From assembly GCA_009778485.1 (NCBI GenBank), contig WRJQ01000001.1:21116-85115 (forward strand): a stretch of 64,000 nucleotides of DNA, given 5' to 3'. How positions within the stretch are numbered: position 1 is the stretch's first letter; the number at the start of each line of letters is the position of its first letter. The DNA is from Oscillospiraceae bacterium. GTDB taxonomy: Bacteria > Bacillota > Clostridia > Oscillospirales > Oscillospiraceae. Below, piece after piece: positions 17,094 through 26,967 of the stretch. The notes beneath the pieces were generated by a model, which saw nothing but the letters and a program-made list of their open reading frames with translations, was not told where the DNA came from and searched no databases. Made by a program: the position numbers and the translations under genes.

Positions 17094-19196
17094 ATGGGTT
17101 ATGAGAACCTGCTTTGGCTGGGCGGCGTAGGAGCTCTTATGGCGCTTATCTTCGCGTTCATACAAAGCCGCAAAGTTATGAAGTTTTCTGAAGGAACACC
17201 CGCTATGGTCAAAGTCGCGGCAGCCATCAGAAAAGGCGCAAACGCCTTTCTCAAGCGCCAGTACAGGACCGTAGTGATATTTTACATAATAATGGCAGCA
17301 ATACTTACGGTAATCGCGCTGCTCGGCTTCGTATCGCCCTTCATGCCCTTCGCGTTCGTGACAGGCGGCATATACTCCGGGCTCGCCGGGTTCATCGGCA
17401 TGAAAATCGCGACCTCTGCCAACTCCCGCACCGCAAACGCAGCGAGCGAAAGCCTGAACAAAGGGCTGAAAGTCGCCTTCTCATCCGGAGCGGTCATGGG
17501 CTTTACAGTTGTTGGCCTCGGCCTGCTCGACATATCGGTGTGGCTCATGCTCCTCCGGTACGTCTTCAACCGCGACGCAGGGGAGATAGCAAGGACAATG
17601 GTTATGTTCGGCATGGGCGCTTCCGCGCTCGCGCTCTTCGCTCGCGTCGGCGGCGGCATATTCACGAAAGCCGCTGACGTCGGCGCAGACCTCGTAGGCA
17701 AAGTCGAAGCCGGCATACCGGAGGACGACGCGCGCAATCCGGCAGTTATAGCCGACAACGTCGGAGACAACGTCGGAGACGTCGCCGGTATGGGGGCGGA
17801 TCTCTATGAAAGCTATGTGGGCTCGATACTCGCGTCGTTCGCGATAGGCAGCGCCGCCGGGTACGGATGGGCCGGCATGGTCTTGCCGCTCCTGCTTGCC
17901 GTCGTTGGGGTGATCTCTTCAATCATCGGAACGCTGTTCATAAGGACAGGCGAAAAAGCAAGCCAGAAAGAACTCCTACGCACATTGCGCACCGGGACAT
18001 ACGTCGCCGCTGCTATAGCTGCGGTCGCCGCTGCTCCGCTTACGGTGATAGTCATGGATGGCAACTGGGGGATTTACATTTCCATCATCATAGGGCTGCT
18101 CGCCGGCTGCCTCATCGGGTACTTCACTGAATACTTCACATCGGAAACATACAAACCGACTAAAGAGCTCGCGCAAGCTTCGGAGACCGGCCCCGCAACG
18201 GTGATTATCGGCGGAGTCTCGCTCGGGATGAAATCTACGCTGGCGCCTGTCCTGATAGTCGGCATATCGGTCATAATCAGCTTCCTCGCGTCCGGGGGTA
18301 TCCTCACCACAGGGTCGCCGGACTATGCGCACCTTTTCTCCAAAGGGCTCTACGGCATTGGCATCTCCGCTGTGGGGATGCTTTCAACCCTGGCTATAAC
18401 GCTCGCGACGGACGCCTACGGCCCTGTCGCGGATAATGCGGGTGGAATCGCGCAGATGTCCGGGCTCGGGCCGGAAGTCCGCGAACGGACGGACGCTCTC
18501 GATTCGCTCGGAAACACGACTGCAGCTACGGGCAAGGGCTTCGCAATAGGCTCTGCCGCGCTGACTGCGCTCGCGCTGCTCGTGTCATACGTAGACATCG
18601 CGCAAGATAAAGTAGCGCATAAACTGGATTTAAGCGTGACTAACCCGGCTGTCCTCTCCGGGGTGTTCTTCGGGGTGATGCTCGTCTTCGTTTTCTCCGC
18701 GCTGTCAATGTACGCAGTGCAGCGCGCTGCGCAGAACATTGTCGTCGAAGTAAGGAGGCAGTTCAGGGAAATCACGGGACTCATGGAGGGTACCGGTGAG
18801 CCCGATTATGAACGCTGCGTCGACCTTTGCGCAAAAGGCGCGCTGCGCGAGATGGTAACGCCGTCCCTACTTGCCGTAATCGTGCCTGTCGTCACAGGCC
18901 TTGTTCTCGGAGTAGAGGGCGTGGTGGGCCTGCTCGTGGGGGTCATGGCAAGCGGCTTTGCGGTCGCTGTATACATGGCTAACGCGGGCGGCGCGTGGGA
19001 TAACGCGAAGAAGTATATAGAAAGCGGAGAGCATGGCGGCAAAGGCTCCGAAAACCACAAAGCGGCGGTGATCGGGGATACTGTCGGCGATCCCTTCAAG
19101 GACACGGCAGGCCCTTCGCTTAACATTCTCATAAAGCTGGTTTCTACTGTATCAATAGTATTCGTAGGGCTTATTGCCGCATACTCCGTATTCTGA
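17094..19196 (+). CDS. hppA: Membrane-bound ion-translocating pyrophosphatase (K+-dependent type predicted)
   Basis: DVGADLVGKVEAGIPEDDARNPAVIADNVGDNVGDVAGMGADLYESY; GNTTAATGKGFAIGSAALTALAL. Confidence 0.95.
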   Translation: MGYENLLWLGGVGALMALIFAFIQSRKVMKFSEGTPAMVKVAAAIRKGANAFLKRQYRTVVIFYIIMAAILTVIALLGFVSPFMPFAFVTGGIYSGLAGFIGMKIATSANSRTANAASESLNKGLKVAFSSGAVMGFTVVGLGLLDISVWLMLLRYVFNRDAGEIARTMVMFGMGASALALFARVGGGIFTKAADVGADLVGKVEAGIPEDDARNPAVIADNVGDNVGDVAGMGADLYESYVGSILASFAIGSAAGYGWAGMVLPLLLAVVGVISSIIGTLFIRTGEKASQKELLRTLRTGTYVAAAIAAVAAAPLTVIVMDGNWGIYISIIIGLLAGCLIGYFTEYFTSETYKPTKELAQASETGPATVIIGGVSLGMKSTLAPVLIVGISVIISFLASGGILTTGSPDYAHLFSKGLYGIGISAVGMLSTLAITLATDAYGPVADNAGGIAQMSGLGPEVRERTDALDSLGNTTAATGKGFAIGSAALTALALLVSYVDIAQDKVAHKLDLSVTNPAVLSGVFFGVMLVFVFSALSMYAVQRAAQNIVVEVRRQFREITGLMEGTGEPDYERCVDLCAKGALREMVTPSLLAVIVPVVTGLVLGVEGVVGLLVGVMASGFAVAVYMANAGGAWDNAKKYIESGEHGGKGSENHKAAVIGDTVGDPFKDTAGPSLNILIKLVSTVSIVFVGLIAAYSVF

Positions 19197-19273
19197 TTAC
19201 AAAGTATTCCGATGTGTTGCGGGGCGGAGTCCCACGTTAGGTTACGGAGCACGGGGAAAGGGGATATACAGAT

Positions 19274-20524
19274 ATGACCGCCATAGAAGCTCAAGGCGCC
19301 GCGGCTAAGGCAGCAGCCGGCATTCTTATGAACTGCGCCTCGGGGGTAAAGAACGACGCTCTGCTAAAAGTCGCAGATGCCCTGGAAGCCGGGACCGACG
19401 CGATACTCGAGGCGAATGAAGCCGATATGGACGCCGCCCGCGAATCAGGGATGCAGCCTGCGCTGCTCGACAGGCTCGCGCTTGACGAGGGGCGCATAGC
19501 GGGAGTCGCGAAAGGCGTGCGCGACGTAGCTGCGCTGGCTGACCCGATAGGGCAGATCACCCGGATGGAGACAAGGCCGAACGGGCTTGTCGTAGGGCGC
19601 ACAACGGTACCGCTTGGCGTCATCGCCATGATATATGAAGCAAGGCCGAACGTCACGGTCGACGCGGCGGTTTTATGCCTGAAGTCCGGGAACGCGGTAA
19701 TCCTGCGGGGCGGGAAGGAAGCCTTCAGGTCAAACAACGCATTTACAAAGATAATGCGCGCAGCCCTTCGTGAGTCAGGCCTGCCCGAGGACTGCGTATC
19801 GCTCGTCCAGGATACCGCTCGCTCCGGAGTGGACGAGCTTCTCTCGCTGACAGAGTACATCGATATCCTGATACCGAGGGGCGGGGCCGGGCTCATCGAC
19901 CATGTCGTAAAGAACGCAAGAGTGCCTGTCATTGAGACAGGCATAGGGAACTGCCACATCTACGTCGAGGCGTCGGCGGATCAGGATATGGCAGCGCAGA
20001 TCACATATAACGCAAAGTGCCGTAGGCCGTCCGTGTGCAACGCGGCGGAGGCGCTGCTTGTAGACAGGCGCATTGCGGAGAGCTTCCTCCCAAAAGCGAA
20101 GAAACTGCTGGACTCGAAAAACGTCGAAATCAGGGGCTGCGCCGAAACTGCGGCCATACTCGGCAATTGCGTCAAGCCTGCTGCGGAGGAAGATTATTAC
20201 GCCGAGTTCCTGGACTACATAATCGCCGTCAAGGTCGTAGGCGGGCTCAGCGAAGCGATTGAGCACATCAACAAGTATGGTACAGGTCATTCCGAAGCGA
20301 TAGTCACAAACGACTACGACGCGTCGAGGCGCTTCCTGAACGAAATTGACGCCGCCGCGGTCTATGTGAACGCCTCGACAGCCTTTACCGATGGCGGAGA
20401 GTTTGGCCTCGGCGCCGAGATAGGGATCTCGACGCAGAAAATGCATGCGCGCGGGCCCATGGGGCTGGCAGAGCTCACGTCGTCCAAATTCATCATCTAC
20501 GGAAACGGTCAAGTGAGACCATAA
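19274..20524 (+). CDS. proA: Gamma-glutamyl phosphate reductase
   Basis: PLGVIAMIYEARPNVTVDAAVLCLKSGNAVILRGGKEA and overall 416-aa match to ProA. Confidence 0.96.
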   Translation: MTAIEAQGAAAKAAAGILMNCASGVKNDALLKVADALEAGTDAILEANEADMDAARESGMQPALLDRLALDEGRIAGVAKGVRDVAALADPIGQITRMETRPNGLVVGRTTVPLGVIAMIYEARPNVTVDAAVLCLKSGNAVILRGGKEAFRSNNAFTKIMRAALRESGLPEDCVSLVQDTARSGVDELLSLTEYIDILIPRGGAGLIDHVVKNARVPVIETGIGNCHIYVEASADQDMAAQITYNAKCRRPSVCNAAEALLVDRRIAESFLPKAKKLLDSKNVEIRGCAETAAILGNCVKPAAEEDYYAEFLDYIIAVKVVGGLSEAIEHINKYGTGHSEAIVTNDYDASRRFLNEIDAAAVYVNASTAFTDGGEFGLGAEIGISTQKMHARGPMGLAELTSSKFIIYGNGQVRP

Positions 20525-23500
20525 TGCGTATTAACAAGACGTCTGTTCCGGTACCCGGTTTTGGTGCTGCTATGAAGAAAGTGAGAAGACTGCTGGCCTT
20601 TGCGCTGGCCTTTTCCGTTGTACTCGCGCTGCTGCCGGGGATTGCGCCGCGTGCGCGCGCCGCCGGGCCGCAGGAAGAGCCTGTTGAGATTATCCTGCGG
20701 GACGGCGCGGCCATGTCAGGGACGAGCGGCCCGGGTTGGGTCTCGCCAGGCGAATACATGGGCAGCGACGATATACACCCTCTTATAATAAATGATAACG
20801 GCTCGTACCACATTAAAGGCGCGAGAGGAGCGACCTACCGGGATATCTTCATAAGCGTTGAGAGCGGCCTGACAAACGTGAACATAACGCTCGAAAACGT
20901 GAGCATCGATGTGACGGAGTATTGTGCCAGAGCAGGGGGTTGGCAGAGTGTAAGCGCCCTTGACATCGCCGGCTCGAGAGTAAACCTGGAGCTCATCGGA
21001 AGCAACAGCCTTAAGAATTCCGGGAGTATGGCCTGCGTGCATGTACCTGCGGGCGCGTATCTGGATATTGGCGGCGAGGGGAGCCTTGACGCGGCGAATA
21101 TTTCTGCCGCGTCCTATTTATATGCAAATCCAGACGGGCAAAGCAGCATCACGCCGGGCGGCGCGGGCATCGGGGGCAGCGCGAACCCCGGCGCCGACGG
21201 CGAGAATGCGGGATATATCTCAATAAACAGCGGGACAATCAAAGCAACCGGAAGCATCAACGGCGGCGCGGGCATCGGAGGCGGAGGCGCGGCCGTTTAC
21301 CCTGCCGCGAAAGCTGCCTGTTCGGGCGGCGACAGCGGCACGGTCGTCATAGACGGCGGTTATATCATAGCCGCAGGCGGCCTGTGCGCAGCAGGCATAG
21401 GCGGAGGCGGCGTCTGCGGCGCTGCCGGCGCTGCGGCAAGGCCGGACGCGGGAAACGGCGGGAACGGCGGCAGCGTGACGGTAAGCGGCGGGACAGTCAA
21501 CGCGACAGGCGGCCTCTGCGGCGCGGGAATCGGCGGCGGAGGATCGCAGTACGCGCACGTTGACTCTGAGCAAAACGCCGGGGGATACGGCGGCAGGGGC
21601 GCGAAAGTCACGATAGCCGCAGGACTCGTAACCGCGACCGGGCAATCCGGCGGCGCAGGCATAGGCGGAGGCGCGGGCATTGAAGGCGGCTCGGGAAATG
21701 CCGTGACGATATCCGGCGGAGCCGTTAAGTCAACAAGCGGCGGCAGCTACGGCGCCGGCATAGGCGGCGGAGGCAGCTTCGGGTACTATAACGGCCTCAA
21801 AGCGCGCGGAAGCACCGGACCGGCGCTCGCGCGCGGCGGTGAAGGCGGAGATGGCGGGAGGATTATTATCTCAGGCGGTGACGTCGAGGCGCAAGGCGGC
21901 GGACAAGGGTCGGAAATAAAGAGCGCGGCGATCGGCGGCGGCGGCGGAGACAGTTGGAGCTGCAGCGGAGGCGACGGCGGCTATATAAGAATATACGGAG
22001 AGGGAACCAGGCTGAACCTGCCCGGCGAAGGAAGCCCGGTCGGGAACGCCCGGTACCCCAGAGGGCGCTACTTGTGCGATGTTTTCGTAGCCATCCTAAG
22101 GGAGAATATATGCCCCGGCTTTGGAACGACACTGAAGCTCAAGGCCGCTATAGAGACCGGAGACGCGGTTGTGTTCGGGGATTTCGTCGTACTCAGCGGC
22201 CTGCCGGATGAGTACTGCGACCGGGCCACCTTAGCTGTATTCCGGGAGTCCGCAAGCGCCGCAGGAGCGCTCAGCGACCGATTCAGCCTGGCTTTGTCAA
22301 AGCGCGGGCTGGCGCAAAGCTTTAGCCTGGGGCAGGCCGGCATCTGCGAGCATGAGTTCCTTAACGATTCCGGTTTTTCCGTTGCAACGGCTGAAGAGGG
22401 CTGGACATATACCGGGCAAACGCTCAGCATTGAGCAAAGCGGCGAGTACATTATTCGCATGAGCGACGTCGGCGCATCTACACTGCATAATATAAAGGTA
22501 AGCCCCGGGGTTACCGCAGACATTACCCTGGACAGCATAAGCGCGAACTGCGCCAAAAGGGGAGCGTGCGCCTTTGACATGACAGGCGCGAAAGTCAATC
22601 TGACACTTATCGGAGACAGCGTTCTCATAAGCGGCGGAGACAATGCGGGGCTGCAAGCCCCGTCAGGCTCCGTACTGAGGATCGAGGGCGAGGGCAGCAT
22701 CGCGGCATACGGCTCGGGAGGCAACGCGGGGATCGGCGGAGGCGATAGCGGAAGCATATATATCGCAGGCGGAACAGTCATCGCGGAAGGCTCTGCGGGC
22801 CCGCTTGGCGCAGGAGCAGGAATCGGAGGCGGAGCGGGCGGAAGCGGCGGCCGAATACTCATCTTTGGCGAGAACACATCAGTTACCGCGAATGGCAGCG
22901 GCAGCGCACGGGACATCGGCGCGGGCGAAAACTGCCCGGACACATCCAGGGACCGTATTTTCGCTGCGGTTCCGCAGGGCAACTTGAGGAATTACACAGG
23001 CGAGATAGGAAACCCGGTATCTATATCCACCGACCCGAAAACGCGCGACGACGTGACCGTGTACACATTCAGCGGCCCGATATGCCTCAGCCCGTTTTGG
23101 GGCGCGCCGGTGTTCGCTTTCCTGGTCTATATGCCGGACGGCGAGGCAGAGGGAGGGTTTGCCGAACCCGTCTGTTTCAGTCTTGACGGGTACGAAAGCG
23201 TATACAAAAGCCCCTATGAGCTGATGGCGCCCGATGCGGCGGTCAACCTGTACGGGCAGGATTTGCTGCAAAACGGAGCAGATTACCTCGACGAAAACGA
23301 CCGTGAACTCACGCAAGAGGGAACCAATTACCTCGATGAAAACGGCAATCAGTATAATGAAAGCAGCGCAAGCGTGGACCATTCAAGGCAAATGCAGCCC
23401 GAAATTGCTACGCGCTCCCTGCCGCCCGGCGGTTTAGGCGAAGTCTACAGCCAAACCCTCGAGACAGCGGGCGGGGAGAGGGTCACATGGAGAATAGACC

Positions 23501-25980
23501 GCGGAAGGCTTCCGGCCGGCCTTTGGCTGAACAGCAGGACCGGAGTTATTACGGGCACGCCGGTAAGCCTCGGAACCAGCGATTTTACGCTCAGGGCGAC
23601 GAGCTCCGCCGGATACGGCACTATGAGCTTCACGATCGACATCTGCGCGCCGCCTGCAGGGAAAATACGGATCGACGGAACGGACTTGACATTCGATGGC
23701 CGCAGCAGAAACCGCAGGGCTGCCGCCGGCAAGCATCTGTTCAGGAACGGGCAGCAGGTCTCGGTCGCCGATGTCGAAGGTTGGCGCGGCGAAGAAGTCA
23801 AGGTCGAGTATCACGTGAGCGGCTCGCCGATTGACGCCGGTTCGCATGACGAATGGCGCATTTATAACGGGCCTGTCACTCTTGGGCATGACAGCGCGAA
23901 CTATGTATACATCAAACTGACAGGCGCGCGCTCTGGATTGACTTCGTATATCTTCGCGGATAACCTCGTATGCTACGGGGAGGTCTCGCTGCTCACTCCT
24001 TTCGTATACCACACAAAGTTCAGCGGGGACAAGACAGCCCTCGTCCTGCCGGGCGGCAACATGATTGTAGGCGCGAAGAACGGCGCAAGGCCAATGGCGG
24101 CAGGGGTGGACTACTGCGTCGAGTACCCGGAACCCGGGTCGCAAGAGGGTTTCGGCGAAGCTTCGGCCATCGTCATCAGCGGGGCATACCTCGACGAGTT
24201 GCCTGCCGGGAACCACACCCTGACATTCGAGTACGCGCCGCCCGGGTTCAGCGGGCAAGGAGCCGGGGGAGCCGGCGGCTTGCCTGCGTTCGAGCTATAT
24301 CTGGTGGTGAGCAAAGCGGCTTCGCTCGTAGTACTAAAAGCAGATACAGAAGATGAAAAAACAACCCTGGCGGCTGAAGCGTACGGCGGCGGCCTGCTGC
24401 CTACCGGGACTGTTGAGTTTTTCGACGGGGAGGTATCACTCGGAGCCTCGCCTCTGTCGGCCGGGACAGCGGCCATTGCTGCGAACCTCGAACCCGGCAG
24501 CCACGATTTAAAGCTTGTTTACTCGGGAGACTCGCACTACGCGGCTTATGAGGACTCAATCCCGGGCTACGACACGGCCGTGGTAAACGCGCGCGCGCCG
24601 TTCATCCCGGAGCAGCCCTCCGGAGGAGCCGCTGCATATAACGAACCGCACATACTGGCTGCCGGCGCGATTTCGCCCGACGGCGGAACGCTGACGTACC
24701 AATGGTACAAAAACAGCTTGATCGTTTACGGAGCGACACAAGCGCAGTACGAGCCGGATGTAACAGAGCTTGGCAGCGCCACATATCACGTCGTCGTGAC
24801 GAACGTTCTTGACGACAACGGCGACGGAGGAAAAAAGACGGCGTCGTCAGAGAGCTGTAGGGTTGCGCTCGACGTCCGCTATGAGGCTCTTGGCGGCAGC
24901 ATTGAGGTTTCCGGTGACTGCAGCGTCGGCAGCCTTCTGCGGGTTGATACAAGCCGGGTGACCGGCGGAAAAGAGCCTCTCACATATCAATGGCAAGCCG
25001 GGGGAGAGGACGTCGCCGGAGCGAACGACGAGTTATACCTGCTCAGGAAAGAGGACGCCGGAAAAACCATTTCGTGCACAGTCGCGCGGCCGGATGCAGC
25101 CGGGGAGCTCGTTGCGGTTATGCCGCGCCCGGTGGGCTACGTAATACGGGTTGTGACAGTTGGCAACCTTCCCGGCGAAACGACCCGAGGGCCTTTCGCT
25201 CTCACAGACTCCCTGCATGGGGAAGAGGCGCTCTTCTCCTACGGACTGTACGACCGGAGCGGCACGGAAATATTCGATAACAATATGATACATTTTACCG
25301 GCGCCTCCGGGCTTATTCCGACCGGCCAAATCGGGGGAGGGTTGTTCAGGTACACGATCAACTCTGAGGACGTTGTGGATGGCGTAATCACGATAACCGC
25401 GACGTATGTCCATACGAATCTGCAGACGCGCACCCTCGCTTTCCCGGATGGTAATAGGATCCTGGAGTACGACCCGGAAACTACCATAAGTTCCGAGGCT
25501 GAAATCTCGGCCGGCAGCGGCGAGATCGAGTATGCGAGCAGCAATGAAAACGTCGCCGTTATCGACGGCGACGGCAATGTGACGCTTACAGGTTCGGGAA
25601 CGGCTACGATAACGGCTGTAATCGGTGAGGATGAGGAGTACGCAGGGGCGACGGCAAGCTACGTGCTTCATGTAATAAAAGCGCCTCAAGATGCGCCCCC
25701 GGGCGTCAGCGGGACAAACGCTTCATATTGGGGTAACGACGGTTTGCTGAGCGGCGTGACCGCCGCCATGGAGTACAAGGGGGAAATGGACGCGAAATAC
25801 ATGCCCGTAACCGGGGCTGCGGTCACGGGCTTATCGCCGGGTTATTACCGGGTTCGTTACGCCGCAGACGCGAATCACTTTGCCGGCGCAGACGTGGAGA
25901 TACTGATTAAAGCGTACGGGAAACAGGAGCCCGGCAGCGCGGAAGGCGCAATCGGCGGGACAAGTTATATAAGGAATTAA
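20524..25980 (+). CDS. Large secreted protein with Gly-rich repeat (beta-helix-like) regions and bacterial Ig-like domains
   Basis: 1818 aa; signal peptide-like MKKVRRLLAFALAFSVVLALLPG...ARA (alternative start 20572); repeated GAGIGGGG/VTVSGGTVNATGG units; putative Ig modules (GRLPAGLWLNSRTGVITGTP, PTGTVEFFDGEVSLG, TGSGTATITAV). Confidence 0.75.
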   Translation: MRINKTSVPVPGFGAAMKKVRRLLAFALAFSVVLALLPGIAPRARAAGPQEEPVEIILRDGAAMSGTSGPGWVSPGEYMGSDDIHPLIINDNGSYHIKGARGATYRDIFISVESGLTNVNITLENVSIDVTEYCARAGGWQSVSALDIAGSRVNLELIGSNSLKNSGSMACVHVPAGAYLDIGGEGSLDAANISAASYLYANPDGQSSITPGGAGIGGSANPGADGENAGYISINSGTIKATGSINGGAGIGGGGAAVYPAAKAACSGGDSGTVVIDGGYIIAAGGLCAAGIGGGGVCGAAGAAARPDAGNGGNGGSVTVSGGTVNATGGLCGAGIGGGGSQYAHVDSEQNAGGYGGRGAKVTIAAGLVTATGQSGGAGIGGGAGIEGGSGNAVTISGGAVKSTSGGSYGAGIGGGGSFGYYNGLKARGSTGPALARGGEGGDGGRIIISGGDVEAQGGGQGSEIKSAAIGGGGGDSWSCSGGDGGYIRIYGEGTRLNLPGEGSPVGNARYPRGRYLCDVFVAILRENICPGFGTTLKLKAAIETGDAVVFGDFVVLSGLPDEYCDRATLAVFRESASAAGALSDRFSLALSKRGLAQSFSLGQAGICEHEFLNDSGFSVATAEEGWTYTGQTLSIEQSGEYIIRMSDVGASTLHNIKVSPGVTADITLDSISANCAKRGACAFDMTGAKVNLTLIGDSVLISGGDNAGLQAPSGSVLRIEGEGSIAAYGSGGNAGIGGGDSGSIYIAGGTVIAEGSAGPLGAGAGIGGGAGGSGGRILIFGENTSVTANGSGSARDIGAGENCPDTSRDRIFAAVPQGNLRNYTGEIGNPVSISTDPKTRDDVTVYTFSGPICLSPFWGAPVFAFLVYMPDGEAEGGFAEPVCFSLDGYESVYKSPYELMAPDAAVNLYGQDLLQNGADYLDENDRELTQEGTNYLDENGNQYNESSASVDHSRQMQPEIATRSLPPGGLGEVYSQTLETAGGERVTWRIDRGRLPAGLWLNSRTGVITGTPVSLGTSDFTLRATSSAGYGTMSFTIDICAPPAGKIRIDGTDLTFDGRSRNRRAAAGKHLFRNGQQVSVADVEGWRGEEVKVEYHVSGSPIDAGSHDEWRIYNGPVTLGHDSANYVYIKLTGARSGLTSYIFADNLVCYGEVSLLTPFVYHTKFSGDKTALVLPGGNMIVGAKNGARPMAAGVDYCVEYPEPGSQEGFGEASAIVISGAYLDELPAGNHTLTFEYAPPGFSGQGAGGAGGLPAFELYLVVSKAASLVVLKADTEDEKTTLAAEAYGGGLLPTGTVEFFDGEVSLGASPLSAGTAAIAANLEPGSHDLKLVYSGDSHYAAYEDSIPGYDTAVVNARAPFIPEQPSGGAAAYNEPHILAAGAISPDGGTLTYQWYKNSLIVYGATQAQYEPDVTELGSATYHVVVTNVLDDNGDGGKKTASSESCRVALDVRYEALGGSIEVSGDCSVGSLLRVDTSRVTGGKEPLTYQWQAGGEDVAGANDELYLLRKEDAGKTISCTVARPDAAGELVAVMPRPVGYVIRVVTVGNLPGETTRGPFALTDSLHGEEALFSYGLYDRSGTEIFDNNMIHFTGASGLIPTGQIGGGLFRYTINSEDVVDGVITITATYVHTNLQTRTLAFPDGNRILEYDPETTISSEAEISAGSGEIEYASSNENVAVIDGDGNVTLTGSGTATITAVIGEDEEYAGATASYVLHVIKAPQDAPPGVSGTNASYWGNDGLLSGVTAAMEYKGEMDAKYMPVTGAAVTGLSPGYYRVRYAADANHFAGADVEILIKAYGKQEPGSAEGAIGGTSYIRN

Positions 25981-26891
25981 GTAGTATATATTGAGTAGAA
26001 GATTTTAAAAGTTCTCTCCATTCCCTCGGCGAACGGAGTATAGTTGAAGTCGAACGTGCGCGATATCAAACTTCCGTCGTAGAGGGTGTTCTCCGTCAGC
26101 GGGAACGGGAGCTGTATATTCTCCTTTTCGACCTGAGCGACCGTCACTTCCCGCGTTTCGAAAGGACCGTTGTTAAAGCGCTCGAAGTCAGCGATGAGCC
26201 GCGTATATGTGATGGCTTCTTCACCGGCAAGGTTGAAAGTCGCGCCGTACGCTTTTTTTTCGCCGATTATCCTCATCAGCGCTTCCGCGACGTCGAGAAC
26301 ATAAACGAAATTAAAGCGCGCTTCCGCTCCGATTGGTACGGGAACCGCGTATTTTTTTGCGATCATTTCGATGAAGAAAGACTCGCGCGGTGCGTAGTTG
26401 AACGGGCCGTAAATAAAGGCGGGGCGCAGTATCGTATACTTGATCCCGGCGCTGTCGCAGGCTGCTGCCAGTTCGCGCTCCAGTTCAATCTTTTTTGCCA
26501 CGTAGTCAAGCGCAGGCGTGTTTTCGGCATTGCTTACGTCTGCGATTGGCGAGTTTTCGTCCAGAAATGTCTCGGACGGCGCGTAGACGCTTGCCGTGCT
26601 AAAGAGTATATATTGCTTAACCCTGCCGCCCAGCGCGTCTATCACAGACTTGACGTCTCCCGGGTCGTATGCGCAAAAGTCGACCAGCGCGTCGTAGGTC
26701 ACGTCAGGTATGAGCCTCGCCATCATCCGCGGGCTGTGGCGGTTGCATTTATACTGCGTTACGCGCTCGAGTTCCATAGGGAAGTTTCCCCTGTTTACAA
26801 CGTGCAGGTTAAACGCTCCGCTTTTTGACGCCTGGATAGAAAACACACGGCCTGTGAATAGGCTCCCGCCTATGGCTATTACATTTTTCAT
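25977..26891 (-). CDS. NAD-dependent epimerase/dehydratase family (extended SDR) protein
   Basis: NVIAIGGSLFTGR Rossmann start, DYVAKKIELE, LRPAFIYGP; ATG at 26891. Confidence 0.8.
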   Translation of the reverse strand: MKNVIAIGGSLFTGRVFSIQASKSGAFNLHVVNRGNFPMELERVTQYKCNRHSPRMMARLIPDVTYDALVDFCAYDPGDVKSVIDALGGRVKQYILFSTASVYAPSETFLDENSPIADVSNAENTPALDYVAKKIELERELAAACDSAGIKYTILRPAFIYGPFNYAPRESFFIEMIAKKYAVPVPIGAEARFNFVYVLDVAEALMRIIGEKKAYGATFNLAGEEAITYTRLIADFERFNNGPFETREVTVAQVEKENIQLPFPLTENTLYDGSLISRTFDFNYTPFAEGMERTFKIFYSIYTT

Positions 26892-26911
26892 CGTGTTGAC
26901 CAATCCTGTTT

Positions 26912-26944
26912 TAGTTAGTAGTTAGTAGTTAGTAGTTAGTAGTT
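26912..26944. repeat. Heptanucleotide tandem repeat (TAGTTAG)x4.7
   Basis: Four perfect TAGTTAG units plus partial fifth. Confidence 0.95.
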
Positions 26945-26967
26945 TGCGGAGGTTTTGTCCAAGGCTC

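Noticed and set aside
21130-22000. Gly-rich repeated DNA considered as a possible tandem repeat or CRISPR-like array
   Set aside because: Repeats are degenerate, in frame and encode GAGIGGGG protein motifs; no uniform repeat/spacer structure.
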